Part shown: positions 33,033 to 45,400 of the stretch, piece after piece
Numbering within the stretch: the first letter of the stretch is position 1
Layout of the letters: each line of letters begins with the position of its first letter
Assembly: GCA_026119855.1 (NCBI GenBank)
Contig: JAOWBW010001049.1
Span: 867,848 to 931,847, forward strand
Direction: 5' to 3'
DNA length: 64,000 nt
DNA from: Campanula takesimana
Taxonomy: Eukaryota; Streptophyta; Magnoliopsida; Asterales; Campanulaceae
Position numbers and translations under genes: made by a program
The notes under the pieces: generated by a model
Seen by the model: the letters and a program-made list of their open reading frames with translations, nothing else
What the model was told of the DNA's origin: nothing
The model's database searches: none

Positions 33033-34518
33033 TGTTGGTAATGGTGCCCTAGGCACGTTTAATAAACGTTGTAATTGTTATAATTTATTTCATATCAATA
33101 AAGAGATGTTTTGATTATTATTGATGTTCATGTTTACTTATAATAATCTCCGTCCCTAGTACTTGTTAAGCGCTAGTATAAAGGCTAAATGATCATGGGA
33201 TGATCATGTTAGATTTATGGGTACTTGTTTGGAACAAGGTACTGGACATGACCCGCTGTATGAGATTTATGTCATGGTCTATGTCGTACGTATATCTCAT
33301 ATTAGTTATGTCATTTGAATCCTTAGACATGAAGTTATTATAGTCTTCCACTTGATGAACATTATGTTTGACATATTCAAACGCTGCCTTTAACCGGGAA
33401 GTTATAAAGGGTATGATTGGCATAATCGGATTCAGGTAGGGAAGAATAATAAGCTAAATGGATTTGTCCCTCTTCGGAGAGATGTCAAGCTTGGGCCTCT
33501 CGTAGGAATGATGTTGATGAAATGTTCGGCCGGACTCAAATGAATTGATTAGATCAATGTCATTTGGATTATCAACATATTCGGAATCGAGAAAGTATTG
33601 AACAAAACAAGTTGACTGTTTGACCATGACTTGTGTTCAATGACATCGTGGATAAAGGGATTATGACATGTTCTAAAGGAATGCGAACTTGTATCTAGTT
33701 ATACTATTTGGGTAGGTATGACGGTTTGCTAGAACCTAATCATATCTTATGGTTTCATGTTTGAACCCATTGCCAACTTAGTATAATCCTAGAGGGTCAC
33801 ACACAAGAGAACGAATCTTTAAAAGGACTATATTGGAATTTTGGAAATTCTGGAATTTCTGGGGAAGTGGGCGACCGCACAGTATGGACTGGGCGGCCGC
33901 ACACTTAGCTCAGTTTTGTACCATTTTGTTTCAGATAGTTGTGCGACCGCACAGTGGATTATGGGCGGCCGCACAGTACTGTCGGGGGCAGTTTCCTAAT
34001 TTGATTTGGAAATGAATTTTGGACGGGTTTAGACACAAGTTTCCTATTTGGAATAGGTCTAACTTGTATATAAACAGCCAAATTCGGGCCAAAACACATC
34101 ATAACTTTTGTGCAAGTCTCCAAAGAGTTTGAGAGAGTTTTATTTTGTTCTAAGACATCTTAGATTGAAGAACAAAATAATACACAAAACAAAATTCCAT
34201 ATAGTTCATATTAATTGTGAAAACGTGTTTCACAATTTGGTCTAGCAACCAAGATCAAGTGTTCTTGATATTCGTTCGTGGTGTGGATATCGCTAGAGGG
34301 TGAAGCTTATCATCTTCAAGTTCGTGTTCTTACTTTTGTGATCAAAGCTTCAAGTTCTCCACCAAGGTCAAAGACCAAATTCAAAGTCATCAAGGGTTAG
34401 TTCTTCCTCTATTCATATTGTCGTATTTGATTTAATCATATGAACGGATCTATGGGCTTTGGGTTTCATAAATTTTGAATGCTTATTTCCGCTGCGCATG
34501 TTACTACGAAACCCAACA
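33033..34518 (+). repeat. Copia LTR, lone copy of the 40965/48013 family
   Basis: TGTTGGTAATGGTGCCCTAG...AACCCAACA, 1486 bp, clearly homologous to the LTRs at 40965-42475 and 48013-49522 but in the opposite orientation and more diverged. A TATATAAAC box lies at 34067. The GC-rich module at 33868-33990 differs in sequence from that of its relatives although it is in the same place. Confidence 0.9.
34067..34074 (+). promoter_or_regulatory. LTR TATA box
   Basis: TATATAAA in the U3 part of the LTR, about 77 bp downstream of the nearest edge of the GC-rich module. Confidence 0.6.
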
Positions 34519-34755
34519 GTGGTATCAGAGCCCCGTTCATGTTGATTATTTCAATACCTAGATCATGTTGTGAGTATATAAATTGTTTATGTGCCCTGCA
34601 TGATATGAATATTGGAATATATGATGTTTATGTGTTTTGTGATTTTATGTGGTTTATTGTTTTGCAACTTTAATCGCACGATTCAATCACAATAAATATT
34701 ATGATGGATTCTAAATTGTTTGATTATTAATTCTGATTGGATCATGGTTTTAAAA
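34519..34755 (+). pseudogene. Copia primer site and truncated leader
   Basis: TGGTATCAGAGC (34520-34531) follows the LTR and the sequence continues like the leader of the intact element (reverse complement of 47780-48012) to about 34755, where similarity stops. No coding part remains. Confidence 0.8.
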
Positions 34756-35651
34756 GGCAATCATTCACATAGTTAAACTTTCGCAGTTATATGCAAGCCT
34801 CAAAATTAAAACATATAAATCTCACAACAAGCAATGGCATGATCACCAATTGTTTGCTAAAATGTCAGAAAATGGTCACAATAACAGGTTCCATCGCTAA
34901 GTTCCGAAGCCCAGGTAATTCAGGCATCAAAATCACCTGAAAACTGCCGGGTTTGTAGAGTTCCGACGTCGGACGGTGAAGAATGAGAGGGAAATCCGAG
35001 CTCAGGAGAAAACGCCAGATCTGGTTGAGTTTGAAGAGCCGACAACGCCATATCTGTTACTTACCGTCCAGATTTAGAGAGATTGAAGAAGCAGATTGCG
35101 TCGGAGAAAGGAGATCGGAGTAAAGGAATCTGAGAAGGAGACCAGAGAAGGAAACATAGCTGAAGAAAACGGAGAAGCGGCGGCGGTGGCAATGGAGAAG
35201 AACGGAGTTGCCGGGGTTAAGATTGTTAGAGCCAGAAAAGCAGAAGGAGGTCGGGTTGGTGGTGGAGTTTGCCGGGGAAGATAAAGGGGGACGGTGCCGG
35301 TGTAAGTGTGCCGTGTTTTTTTTCTAGAGAGAGAGTGCGCGTGTGTGCTGAATGAGGGGAGAGAAGGGGACGTTAGGGTTTTGTTGGAGGGGTGGGGTAG
35401 TTCGGTATTCAGCTGTTTTGTTTGACTGGTCATCAGAGAGGTGATGGGTGTATGTGAAATTTGGATCTCGACCCAACTCCTTATCTGGCATTTGATCTGG
35501 GCCTCTCTTTATTGGTAATAAAATCTGGGCTTGGGGAATAATTCCGAAAATCATGCATGCTTGCTTGCAATTTCTTGTGTTAGCACGATATTGAAAGTTT
35601 TGGTAGCTAGGATATCAGATAAAATAAAGAACAGAGACGCAGTGTAAGCTC
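34756..35651. other. GC-richer stretch of unknown origin
   Basis: No recognised gene. The base composition is higher in GC than the surroundings. On the minus strand an open stretch over 35433-35074 is Ser/Thr/Pro-rich and is followed by a good donor (GGACGGTAAGT, about 35066). It could be the 5' exon of a host gene or a captured gene fragment, but no continuation was found. Confidence 0.3.
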
Positions 35652-36880
35652 TGATGTGGTTACACCAGAGTCCACACACAGAGAATTTGCAGCGGAATAA
35701 ATAATAAATACGAGTTATTTACATATCTACAACAATATGCTGTAGTCAATAAAAACTTCTCTTTATTAAAACGTTTAAGATCGATTGCACACAATGAAAT
35801 CAAGAGAAGCGACCAAATATGAAAACACTAAATACTAAAATACTAAAACACTTGTCTAAGACTTATGATACTCTGAGAACACGATCCTACGCTGAACAAA
35901 GCAGCAAAGATGAAAAGAAATCATTTCTTGAAGAATCAAGTCTATCCTAGAACAAGTACAAAACATGATGTAGACTGCGATGTGCCCGCACATGCACCTA
36001 CATCAACAACCTACGAAAATATTAACAAATGACAACACTCTTGAACTTTGTATGTCTCTCTTAATATTCTGAGTGTGTAAATAGTCTGGAGCTCTCCTCC
36101 TCCTTTTATAGATGTGTAGGAGTCCTTCAAGATATGGCAATGAAAAATATAAACACTAAAGAAGGAAGAGATATGTTAGGGTTAGTATACTACAATAAAT
36201 CCCTAAAGAATAAGAAACTAAAATATATCTATATCAATTAAATATTTACAATTAATTAATAAAAGAAAATTATATATAAAATAGGAATCCTTTTCCACCA
36301 AGAAAGGCGAAAATCCTAAACACATTATGATTCTTTTTTCTACTCGGCAAGTGTGGTCTACGCACACTTACAATCTCCCCCTGATTTTCGGCTTTCTGGG
36401 AAAAACAAAATGTCAAGACAAACAAGAAGATAATAAGCAGTTAAAACCAAAACTCCCCCTCAATTAAAACAGTTTCAAACTCCCTGGTTAAAATTAAGGT
36501 TTACACGCATTGTCCACCTTACTCTCCGCTTTACAATTGTAACAACTTACTACGATATGCTTTAGATGAAGTTGTTAGTGACATGAAACCATATGTCAAT
36601 TGTCACTTGTGTCCATAAATAAACACTAGTGGCAAAAACAACATATTCCTCACACCCTACTACACATGATGGACCAAAAGGTTAATTTGTTCATGCTTTA
36701 CTTTTTACTTAATCAACCCTTATGACCCATCATAATAATAAGGATTCCACTTTCATTTTCGGGATAGACGTATAGCATTTGAAAAATGAAACGTATTTGT
36801 TTGTTGCCTAAAAAATCTAGTTGAAATCTCAACCTTGTTTGAATTCATAATTCCTTCTGATAAAATCTAAGAAAAAAATG
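35652..36880 (-). mobile_element. Truncated Sirevirus-like copia 3' end
   Basis: An LTR-like segment runs to 36371 (minus-strand start TGTAAGTGTGCGTAG). Just beyond it are AGGGGGAG-type purine tracts at about 36373 and 36451, the same arrangement as at 3289-3500. The internal part stops where another element begins near 36897. No protein domain is visible. Confidence 0.55.
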
Positions 36881-36896
36881 TTTTTGCTAATAATTT

Positions 36897-37453
36897 AGGT
36901 TAAGATTAGGTGTCTTTGAATTGAAGAGGTTCATATTTGAAGAAGGATTAAAGACTTATTCAAGAATAAAGATTGTAGTTTCCTTATATAATAAAGTTTG
37001 CTTTTTTCCCAAGAATTAGGATTCCTTATTGGCAAGTGTTTTAGTATTTTTGAGACTATAAATACAACCCTCCCCCTAGCATAAAAACTTAAAACTTGTC
37101 AACAAGAACAAGAACTAGAACTAGAGAGTAGTTCAAGAAATGCAAGAAGTTGGACATAAGTTCCAAATCTGTAATCATAGGTCTAGGGTTTGCACAGTCA
37201 AAAATTATTGTGATCAATAATTCGTGCAACTAGATTAGTGAGATTTGTATATTTAGAAAACTAGATTTCCTGGTTTCTAGGTTTTCTTTTTTGGATCTCT
37301 TGTGTTTCCTGGTTCACAAAAATGATAATTTGTAATCTGTTCTTGGATCTCATATTAATATTATTTATTCTCCCTTTGCCCGTTGACGTAGCCAATAGGT
37401 TGTTAGTCAACCACGTAAAATTATGTGTTGTTATTGGATCTGATTTATTAACA
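36897..37453 (+). repeat. 5' LTR of the degenerate copia element
   Basis: Its first bases are altered compared with the TGTTAGGATTAGG of the 3' copy. It ends in ATTAACA beside the primer site. Confidence 0.75.
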
Positions 37454-37599
37454 AGTGACACCAGAGCCCGGTGAGCTGAGAATGATCAGGATATTCCGCT
37501 GCTGCAGAAGAGATGGATTCCGGGACGGACCAAAAGATCGATAAGTTCGATGGGAAGAACAGTTTTTGTTTATGGTAGATTGAGATGAGGATTGTGCAT

Positions 37600-37735
37600 T
37601 AGATGTGCAGATCGCGTGTAAAAAAACGTGCAGAACGCGTGCAGAAGACCTACAGAAAACGTGCAGCACACGTGCAGTCCGCGTGCAGCAAATGTGCAGC
37701 GCACGTGCAGTCCACGTGCGGAAATTTGGGTGTCT
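37600..37735 (+). repeat. Array of GTGCAG-type 12-mers
   Basis: About ten imperfect units of the form (A/C)CGTGCAG(N)CA/GCG, several containing the palindrome CACGTG. It stands where the copia gag gene should continue after its first 20 residues. Confidence 0.75.
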
Positions 37736-38177
37736 AGGTTGGACACATCTGGTATTGTATTCTGTTGCCTCTGACATATTTGAGTTTTTCCTGGTTATTC
37801 TGAAGCTGTTCACTGTAGAGGATCGAGAATCAATAAATCTGAGAGCAGTTAGTGATTGCTCATCTGTGCTAGCAATAGAAAATCTGGTAGATCTAAATCT
37901 GGAAGTTCATCTGGTGTTCGTTGATGATCCAAGAACGCATCTGGAACGTTCTGGTGTCTGATATCTACATTTGAAGTCGAAGATCTGAAGCTAGGGTTTT
38001 GTGATCAAAATTTAGCTATTTGGTAAAATCTGAAGATCTGACATCTGGTGTAGTCTATTCTAGTGATCTAGAAGTAGATACAAAAATTTGTATTGCCCAA
38101 GGCAATAATCTGGTTAGATTTTAGAGTTGTACATCTGACTCCGCATCTGAATAAATTTGAGTCAGCTGCTGTAGGCA

Positions 38178-38615
38178 GTGACAAATCTGAAGAAGATTCA
38201 TATCACATATGTTTGCGCAGAGAGTGGTTTGCAACGTATAAGAAGAATGCTGTGGGGTAATATTTATATGGCCAATGGGTCAGTCTGCAGGGTAATTTGC
38301 ATGGACTCCATAAGGGTGCAAACATCTGGTAGTAAGGTCTGCACATTGAACAAGGTTAGAAAGGTTCCACGAGTAACGAAGAATTTGATATCTCATAGTC
38401 AACTGTACAAGAAGAGATATAGTTTCAAAGGTGAAGGTGGTGTTCTGAGTGTCAGCAAGGGTTCAGATGTGATTCTGACCGGTGAAAAACAAGGTTCCTT
38501 ATACATCCTCCAAGGTTCTACATGTTCTGAGTTGGTTGAAGATGTTGATATTAAGGTGGAGCAGCGATTTACTCTAGGTGGGAGTGAACAGGGCAAGCCA
38601 CAGTTAGAAGATTAA
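38178..38615 (+). pseudogene. Copia protease/pre-integrase fragment
   Basis: A 145-residue open stretch resembles the end of copia protease and the GAG-pre-integrase region: YMANGSVCRVICMDSIRV, VRKVPRVTKNLISHSQL, then YSFKGEGGVLSVSKGSDVIL. The active-site part of the protease is not in frame, and integrase, RT and RNase H are absent. A remnant only. Confidence 0.7.
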
Positions 38616-39003
38616 CACACACCAGGTTTATATATTTTGGTTGGCAAGATCCAATGTCGATTGAAATTGCTACATCTGAATTTCTGTTAGTTGCCTGTTG
38701 GGGCAATTCTGAGTGCCCATAGGTGCACATCTGGGTGTCCAGTGGGATACATGCATGCAAAATTTCTGATTGTCCAGAGGACAAGCTTGTTTGTCTAGTG
38801 AGGCAAATTCTAGGTGTCAGTGGGATACATGGCGCGCAAAATATCTTGTTGTCCGGAGGACAAATCTAGTATCTTTGACGAAAGACAGACTGAGGCAAAG
38901 GTAGAGAAATCTGTTTTGGTACAATAGATGCATCTCAAGGTGGAGATGTGCTAAGTTCATCGTCTGTTTGTTGCTATTGAAGATTCAAAGTCAAGGTGGA
39001 GAT

Positions 39004-39516
39004 TGTTAGGATTAGGTGTCTTTGAATTGAAGAGGTTCCTATTGAAAGAAGGATTAAAGACTTATTCATGAATAAGGATTGTAGTTTCCTTATAGAATAG
39101 AGTTTGTTTTTTCCCCAAGAATTAAGATTCCTTATTGCCAAGGTTTTTGGTATTTATGAGACTATAAATACAACCCTCTCCCTAGCATAAAAACTTAAAA
39201 CTTGTCAACTAGAACTAGAACTAGATAGTAGTTCAAGAAGTTATACAGAAGTTCGAAATTTGTAATTCTAGATCTATGGTTTGCATAGTCAAGAATTATT
39301 GTGATCAATAATTCGTGCAACTAGATTAGTGGGAGTGTACATGTAGAAAACTAGATTTCCTGGTTTCTAGGTTTTCTTTTCTGGATCTCTTGTGTTTCCT
39401 GGTTCACAAGATTGATAATCTGTAATTTGTTCATGGATCTCCATAGTAATAATATTTATTCTCCCTTTGCCCGTGGACGTGGTCAATAGGTTGTTGGTGA
39501 ACCACATAAAATCCTG
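39004..39516 (+). repeat. 3' LTR of the degenerate copia element, truncated
   Basis: Starts TGTTAGGATTAGG after the purine tract and is similar to 36897-37453. Cut at about 39516 by the adjoining copia leader. Confidence 0.8.
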
Positions 39517-40964
39517 TGTATAATATAATTTAAATGGGTTAAGATCCAACTTTAATTTGATTTCGAGTCCGCTAAGGCGGATTACACAAAATCAAACTAA
39601 TTAGGTAGACAACTCTTGTCAATCATATCTCATATGACTCTTAGTTCCTTTTATGAGATTCTTTAAGAAATCCAATTTCAAAAAGCATGTTAAACCTCAT
39701 CTTTGCCTAGGCCCAAAAATGTTTTGACGCCCAATTAAGTCTAACCATTTTAAACGCATAGTTAATGTGTCCCGCTAGGGCGTGCCCACATTATCCATCT
39801 TGCTCATACATAAATTAATTTAATGCATCTCGCTAGGGCGAATCTACATTAGAGTCACTTATGTATTAACAAGTGTTTTAATCATGGCATGGCAATAAAA
39901 GACTTAAAACTTTCTTTGAAGGTTCATCACATATAACATATAACACATTTATGAGCACATAATATAAACATGTTACACATCAAGTTTAGCCACTAAATTA
40001 ATCTCCATTAATTTAAGCATGATATTTATGTGTCATTAGTTTCTCTATAATTATGAGGATGAGACTATTTCAACTTCGGTTATTATCTCCAAATCAAGAC
40101 AACAAGAAGCGCGGTCGAACTAAGCCATTAGGCAACCACAATCCCGCACTAATTCAAGAAACCAAGAAAGTAGTCCATGTGGCCGAAACTAAGCAATAGA
40201 TGGTCTCGATGAACGTAGGCCAATTGCATTCACAATTCCACATGGATCTCCAATCATTGAATCAAGAACTTTGTTTCTCAATTTTAGCAATTATGAACTC
40301 TTCATAATTCTAACTTCGTTTTATCTTTGAAACTTTGATTGCGATCAATTTTGGGAAACACAATCTCGATGAACGCAGATTAGCCATCCAAAACTTGAAC
40401 CAATCTAGGAATCACAAGACTAAAACAAATAGGAAAATCAAACCCCAAAATCCACACACAAACCAACTACCCAAAACCCATTCCAGATCATTAAGTCTGA
40501 AGTGGTCTTGTTACTGGTTTTGTTGGATTTATCGAAAAATTCCAGAATCAGATTTTGAACAAAAATCAGAACATTCTGGCCTAGCGAGCGCGCGCCTGGT
40601 CCAGCACGGGCGGGCGCCTGCAACGCGCGCGCGCCTGGTCCAGCGCGGGCGAGCGCCTGTATGGTCAGAATGGTATGGAATTTTCAAGTTCGAAAATTTT
40701 GTCTCAAAATTATTTTTCCCCGATTATTAAAACTTTGATCCAATCAAAAATCAATAATCGAAATAATTCAGAATCCACCATAATTTTTATTGCGATTGAA
40801 TCGTGCGATTAAAGTTGGAAAAACAATAAACCACATAAAATCACACAACACATAAACATCATATAATCCAATATTCATATCATGCTTGGCACATAAACAA
40901 TTTATATACACACAACATGATCCAAGTATTGAATTAATCAACATGAACGGGGCTCTGATACCAC
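39517..40964 (-). repeat. Second copy of the intact copia's leader
   Basis: Almost identical to 46566-48012 (primer site plus 5' leader). It lies beyond the 3' LTR, giving the order LTR-leader-pol-LTR-leader on the minus strand. The copied leader ends abruptly at 39517. Confidence 0.85.
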
Positions 40965-42475
40965 TGTTGGGTTTCCAAGTAATATGCGCAGCGGAATATA
41001 GCAATTAAAATTTTAAGAAACCCAAAGCCATGGATCCGTTCATATGACTAAATCAAATACAACATGATGAATAGAGGAATAACTAACCCTTGATGGCTAT
41101 GAATTTTCTCTTTGGTCTTGGTGGAAATCTTGAAGCTTTATCACGAACAAATCACGAACTTTGTAAGATGATAAAATTCACCCTCTAGCGGTATCCACAC
41201 TTCGAACGAATATCAAAGGAGCTTCTTTGATCTTGGTTGCTAGACCAATATTATGAAACACACTTTCACAATATAATAAAGAACTATATGGAATTTATTT
41301 GTGAATTATTTTGTTCCTCAATCAATGATATCTTAGAACAAAATAAAATCTCTCTCAAACTCTTTGAGACTCACAAAAGCACTTGTCTATATGGTCTGGC
41401 CGAATTGGGGTTTTTATACACAATTAAGACCTATTCCAAATAGGAATCTTGTGCCAAAAACCATTCCTAATTAAATCAGGAAATTTCCAATCGGCAGCAC
41501 CAGGCGCCCGCCTGGTACCACCCAGGCGCCCGCCTGTTTTGGGCAGAAACTCCAGTCCCTTTCCGGCTTGAACAGGCGCCCGCCTGGTGCAACACAAGCG
41601 CCCGCTTGGTTGACCAGGAGGCCCAGAACTTTTCCAGTAATTCCTTGGAGGTCCTTCGACCCTAAATTCCAATATAGTCCTTTTATTTAAGATTCGTTCT
41701 ATTGTGTGTGACCCTCTAGGATTATACTAAGTTGGCAATGGGCTCAAACATGATCCCATAAGATATGATTAGGTTCTAGCAAACCGTCATACCTACCCAA
41801 ATAGTATAACTAGATACAAGTTCGCATTCCTTTAGAATATGTCACAATCCCTTTGTCCACGATGTCATTGAACACAAGTCATGGTCAAACAGTCAACTTG
41901 TTTTGTTCAATGCTTTCTCGATTCCGAATATGTTGATAATTCAAATGCTATTGATCCAATCAATCCATTTGAGTCCGGCCGAACATTTCATCAACATCAT
42001 TCCTTCGAGTGGCCCAAGCTTGACATCTCTCCGTGGAGGGACAAATCCATTTAGCTTATTATTCTTCCCAACGGGAATCCGATTATGCCAATCATACCCT
42101 TTATAACTACCGTGTTAAGGTAGCGTTTGAATATGTCAAACACAATGTTCATCAAGTGGAAGACTATAATAAATTCATGTCTAAGGATTCAAATGACATA
42201 ACTAATATGAGATATATGTATGACATAGACCATGACATAAATCTCATACAGCGGGTCATGTCCAGTACCTTGTTCCAAACAAGTACCCATAAATCTAACA
42301 TGATCATCCCATGATCATTTAGCCTTTATACTAGTGCTTAATAAGTACTAGGGACGGGGATTATTATAAGTAAACATGAACAACAATAATAATCAAAACA
42401 TCTCTTTTATTGATATGAAATAAATGATAACAATTTCAACGTTTATAAAACGTGCCTAGGGCACCACTACCAACA
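40965..42475 (-). repeat. 3' LTR of the intact copia
   Basis: 1511 bp, TG...CA, nearly identical to 48013-49522. Polypurine tract at 42476-42490 (minus-strand GGGCAAGTGGGAGAT). GC-rich modules CAGGCGCCCGCCTGG at 41503-41615; TATAAAA box at about 41413-41418. Confidence 0.93.
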
Positions 42476-42489
42476 ATCTCCCACTTGCC

Positions 42490-45400
42490 CTATGCCCAAT
42501 CTCCCATGTATCTAATACCCATGGACCTAACATGACCATCATGTTTAGCTTGTGGAAGTCCCTTTGTTAGCGGGTCCGCAACATTGTTATCAGTAGGTAC
42601 TCTGCATATATTTACGTCTCCCCTATCAATGATCTCTCGAATGATATGAAAACGCCTAAGTATGTGTTTGGATTTCTGATGTGCTCTTGGTTCCTTTGCT
42701 TGAGCAATAGCACCATTATTGTCGCAATAAAGGTCTATTGTATTAGCAATACTAGGAACCACTTCAAGTTCAGTTATGAACTTCTTAATCCAAACAGCTT
42801 CCTTTGCAGCATCCGATGCAGCAATATACTCAGCTTCTGTTGTAGAATCAGCGGTTGTACTTTTCTTGGAACTCTTCCAGCTTACAGCTCCACCATTTAA
42901 CATAAACACAAAACCCGATTGCGATCGGCTATCATCTTTGTCAGTTTGGAAGCTTGCATCCGTGTAAGCATTTACAACGAGATCATCTTCCATTCCTCCA
43001 TAGACCAAAAACGAGTCTTTAGTTCTTCTTAAGTACTTAAGAACCGCTTTTACAGCTATCCAGTGATTTTCGCCAGGGTCGGATTGGTATCTACTTGTCA
43101 TGCTCAAAGCATAAGATACATCCGGCCTAGTACAAATCATGGCATACATGATGGACCCAATTGCCGAAGCATATGGAACATCATTCATTTTCTCACGCTC
43201 ATCCTTTGTCTTAGGACATTGAGTTTTGCTTAGAGAAACTCCATGTAACACGGGCAAGGTGCCTCTCTTAGAATTTTCCATACGGAATCTTCTAATGACC
43301 TTGTCAATGTATGTACTTTGGCTTAAACCAAGTAGCCTCCTTGATCTATCTCTATAGATCTTAATGCCAAGAATATATGCGGCTTCACCCATATCTTTCA
43401 TTGCGAAGCACTTTCCTAACCAAGTCTTCACAGACTGAAGTGTAGGAATGTCGTTTCCAATGAGCAATATGTCATCCACGTATAAAATAAGGAATAGCAC
43501 TATGCTCCCACTAATCTTCTTGTATACACAAGGCTCATCTTCGTTCTTGATGAAACCAAACTCTTTGACCGATTCATCAAAACGGAGATTCCAACTCCTT
43601 GAAGCTTGCTTCAATCCATAGATGGATCTTTGCAATTTGCATACCTTAGAATCTTGTTCAAAACCTTCTGGTTGTGTCATATACACATCCTCTTGGAGTT
43701 TTCCATTCAGGAAAGCGGTTTTGACGTCCATCTGCCATATTTCATAGTCATGATATGCGGCAATGGCAAGCAAAATTCTTATAGACTTGATCATTGCTAC
43801 GGGTGAAAAGGTCTCATCATAGTCAATACCATGAACTTGCCTATAACCCTTCGCTACAAGCCTAGCTTTGTAAGTATGCACCTTCCCATCCATGTCAGTC
43901 TTCTTCTTGAAGACCCATTTGCATCCTATGGTTTTTACACCTTCGGGCGCATCAATCAAATTCCAAACTTGATTGTCTTGCATGGATTGTAATTCGGATT
44001 CCATGGCTCCAAGCCACTTGTCCGAATCAGGAGAAGACATCGCCTCTTGGTAGGTTGACGGTTCATCATTCTCAATGATTTCTACCGCATTACTATCCGT
44101 TACGAGAAATCCATATCTCTCGGGCTCGGATCGTAACCTACTAGATCTGAGAGATGCTTGTGTATTTTGAACAGGTTCCACAACTCCTTGTGGTTCTTGT
44201 TCTTGTTCCACTATTGGTTCAATGTTATTTTCTGGGTCTCGAATTTCTTCAAGATTTATTTTACTCCCACTGATTTCTTTGGAGAGAAACTCTTTCTCTA
44301 GAAAGACACCAGTTCGGGCAACAAACACTTTGTTGTCCTCTCGGTTGTAAAAGTAATATCCTTTAGTTTCCTTAGGATATCCCACGAAAATACATTTGTC
44401 AGATTTGTGTGCTAGTTTGTCAGAGATAAGTCTCTTGACATAAACTTCGCAACCCCAAATCCTCATGAAAGATAAACTAGGTTTCTTTCCACTCCACATC
44501 TCATATGGAGTCTTTTGAACCGATTTAGTTGGAACATGATTTAGTGTGAAAGCAGCGGTTTCTAGGGCGTAACCCCAAAAGGATATTGGAAGATCAACTT
44601 GACTCATCATTGATCGAACCATGTCTAACAAAGTCCGATTCCTCATCTCGGACACACCATTCCATTGTGGTGTTCCGGGTGGAGTCAATTGTGAAACTAT
44701 TCCACAATTCTTTAGATGATCATCAAATTCTTGACTTAAGTATTCACCACCTCGATCTGATCGAAGTGCCTTTATACTTTTACCAAGTTGTTTTTCTACT
44801 TCATTTTGAAATATTCTAAATATCTCAAATGCTTCACTTTTATGTTTCATTAGGTAAACATACCCAAATCTACTATAATCATCAGTGAAGGTTATGAAGT
44901 ATTGAAATCCTCCCCTAGCATTGCTACTTAATGGTCCGCATACATCGGAATGTATCAACCCCAATAAGTCGCTTGCCCTTTCACCCAACTTGGTAAAAGG
45001 TGTCTTAGTCATTTTTCCAAGAAGACACGACTCACAAGTATCATATGACTCTAAGTCACATGAACCCAAAAGTCCGTCCCCATGGAGTTTTGAGATACGC
45101 TTCTCATTAATATGACCAAGATGGCAATGCCATAAATAAGTATGATTTACATCATTAGGTTTAGATTTCTTATTTACATGATAGACATTATTTTCATTCT
45201 TGACATCCAAGATATAAAAGCCATTAAATGAATTAGCAATACCATAAAGCACATCATTTAAATAAATAGAAAATTTCTTATTCTCAATAAGAAACTTAAA
45301 ACCTTCATTATCCAAACAAGAAATTGAAATAATATTTCTGCTTAAATCCGGAACATAATAACAATTGTTCAAAACAAGAATTAATCCGGAAGGTAAAGTG

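Larger units (their letters stand above)
36897..39516 (+). mobile_element. Degenerate non-autonomous copia element
   Basis: Two related LTRs (36897-37453 and 39004-39516) are separated by 1.55 kb. A primer site TGACACCAGAGCC (37456-37468) follows the first, and a purine tract AAGGTGGAGAT precedes the second. The second LTR lacks its last roughly 30 bp because it abuts the next element at 39516/39517. Inside are only a gag start (IDKFDGKNSF, about 37530) and a pre-integrase fragment. The first LTR has a TATAAATAC box at about 37054. Confidence 0.8.

Noticed and set aside
34756..35651. Confident host gene in the GC-richer stretch
   Set aside because: There are open frames on both strands and one good donor site, but no domain and no continuation.
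39517..42475. Single 2.96-kb LTR for the copia element
   Set aside because: The tRNA-Met primer site lies inside this repeat at 40954, so the true LTR is 1.51 kb and the remainder is a duplicated leader.
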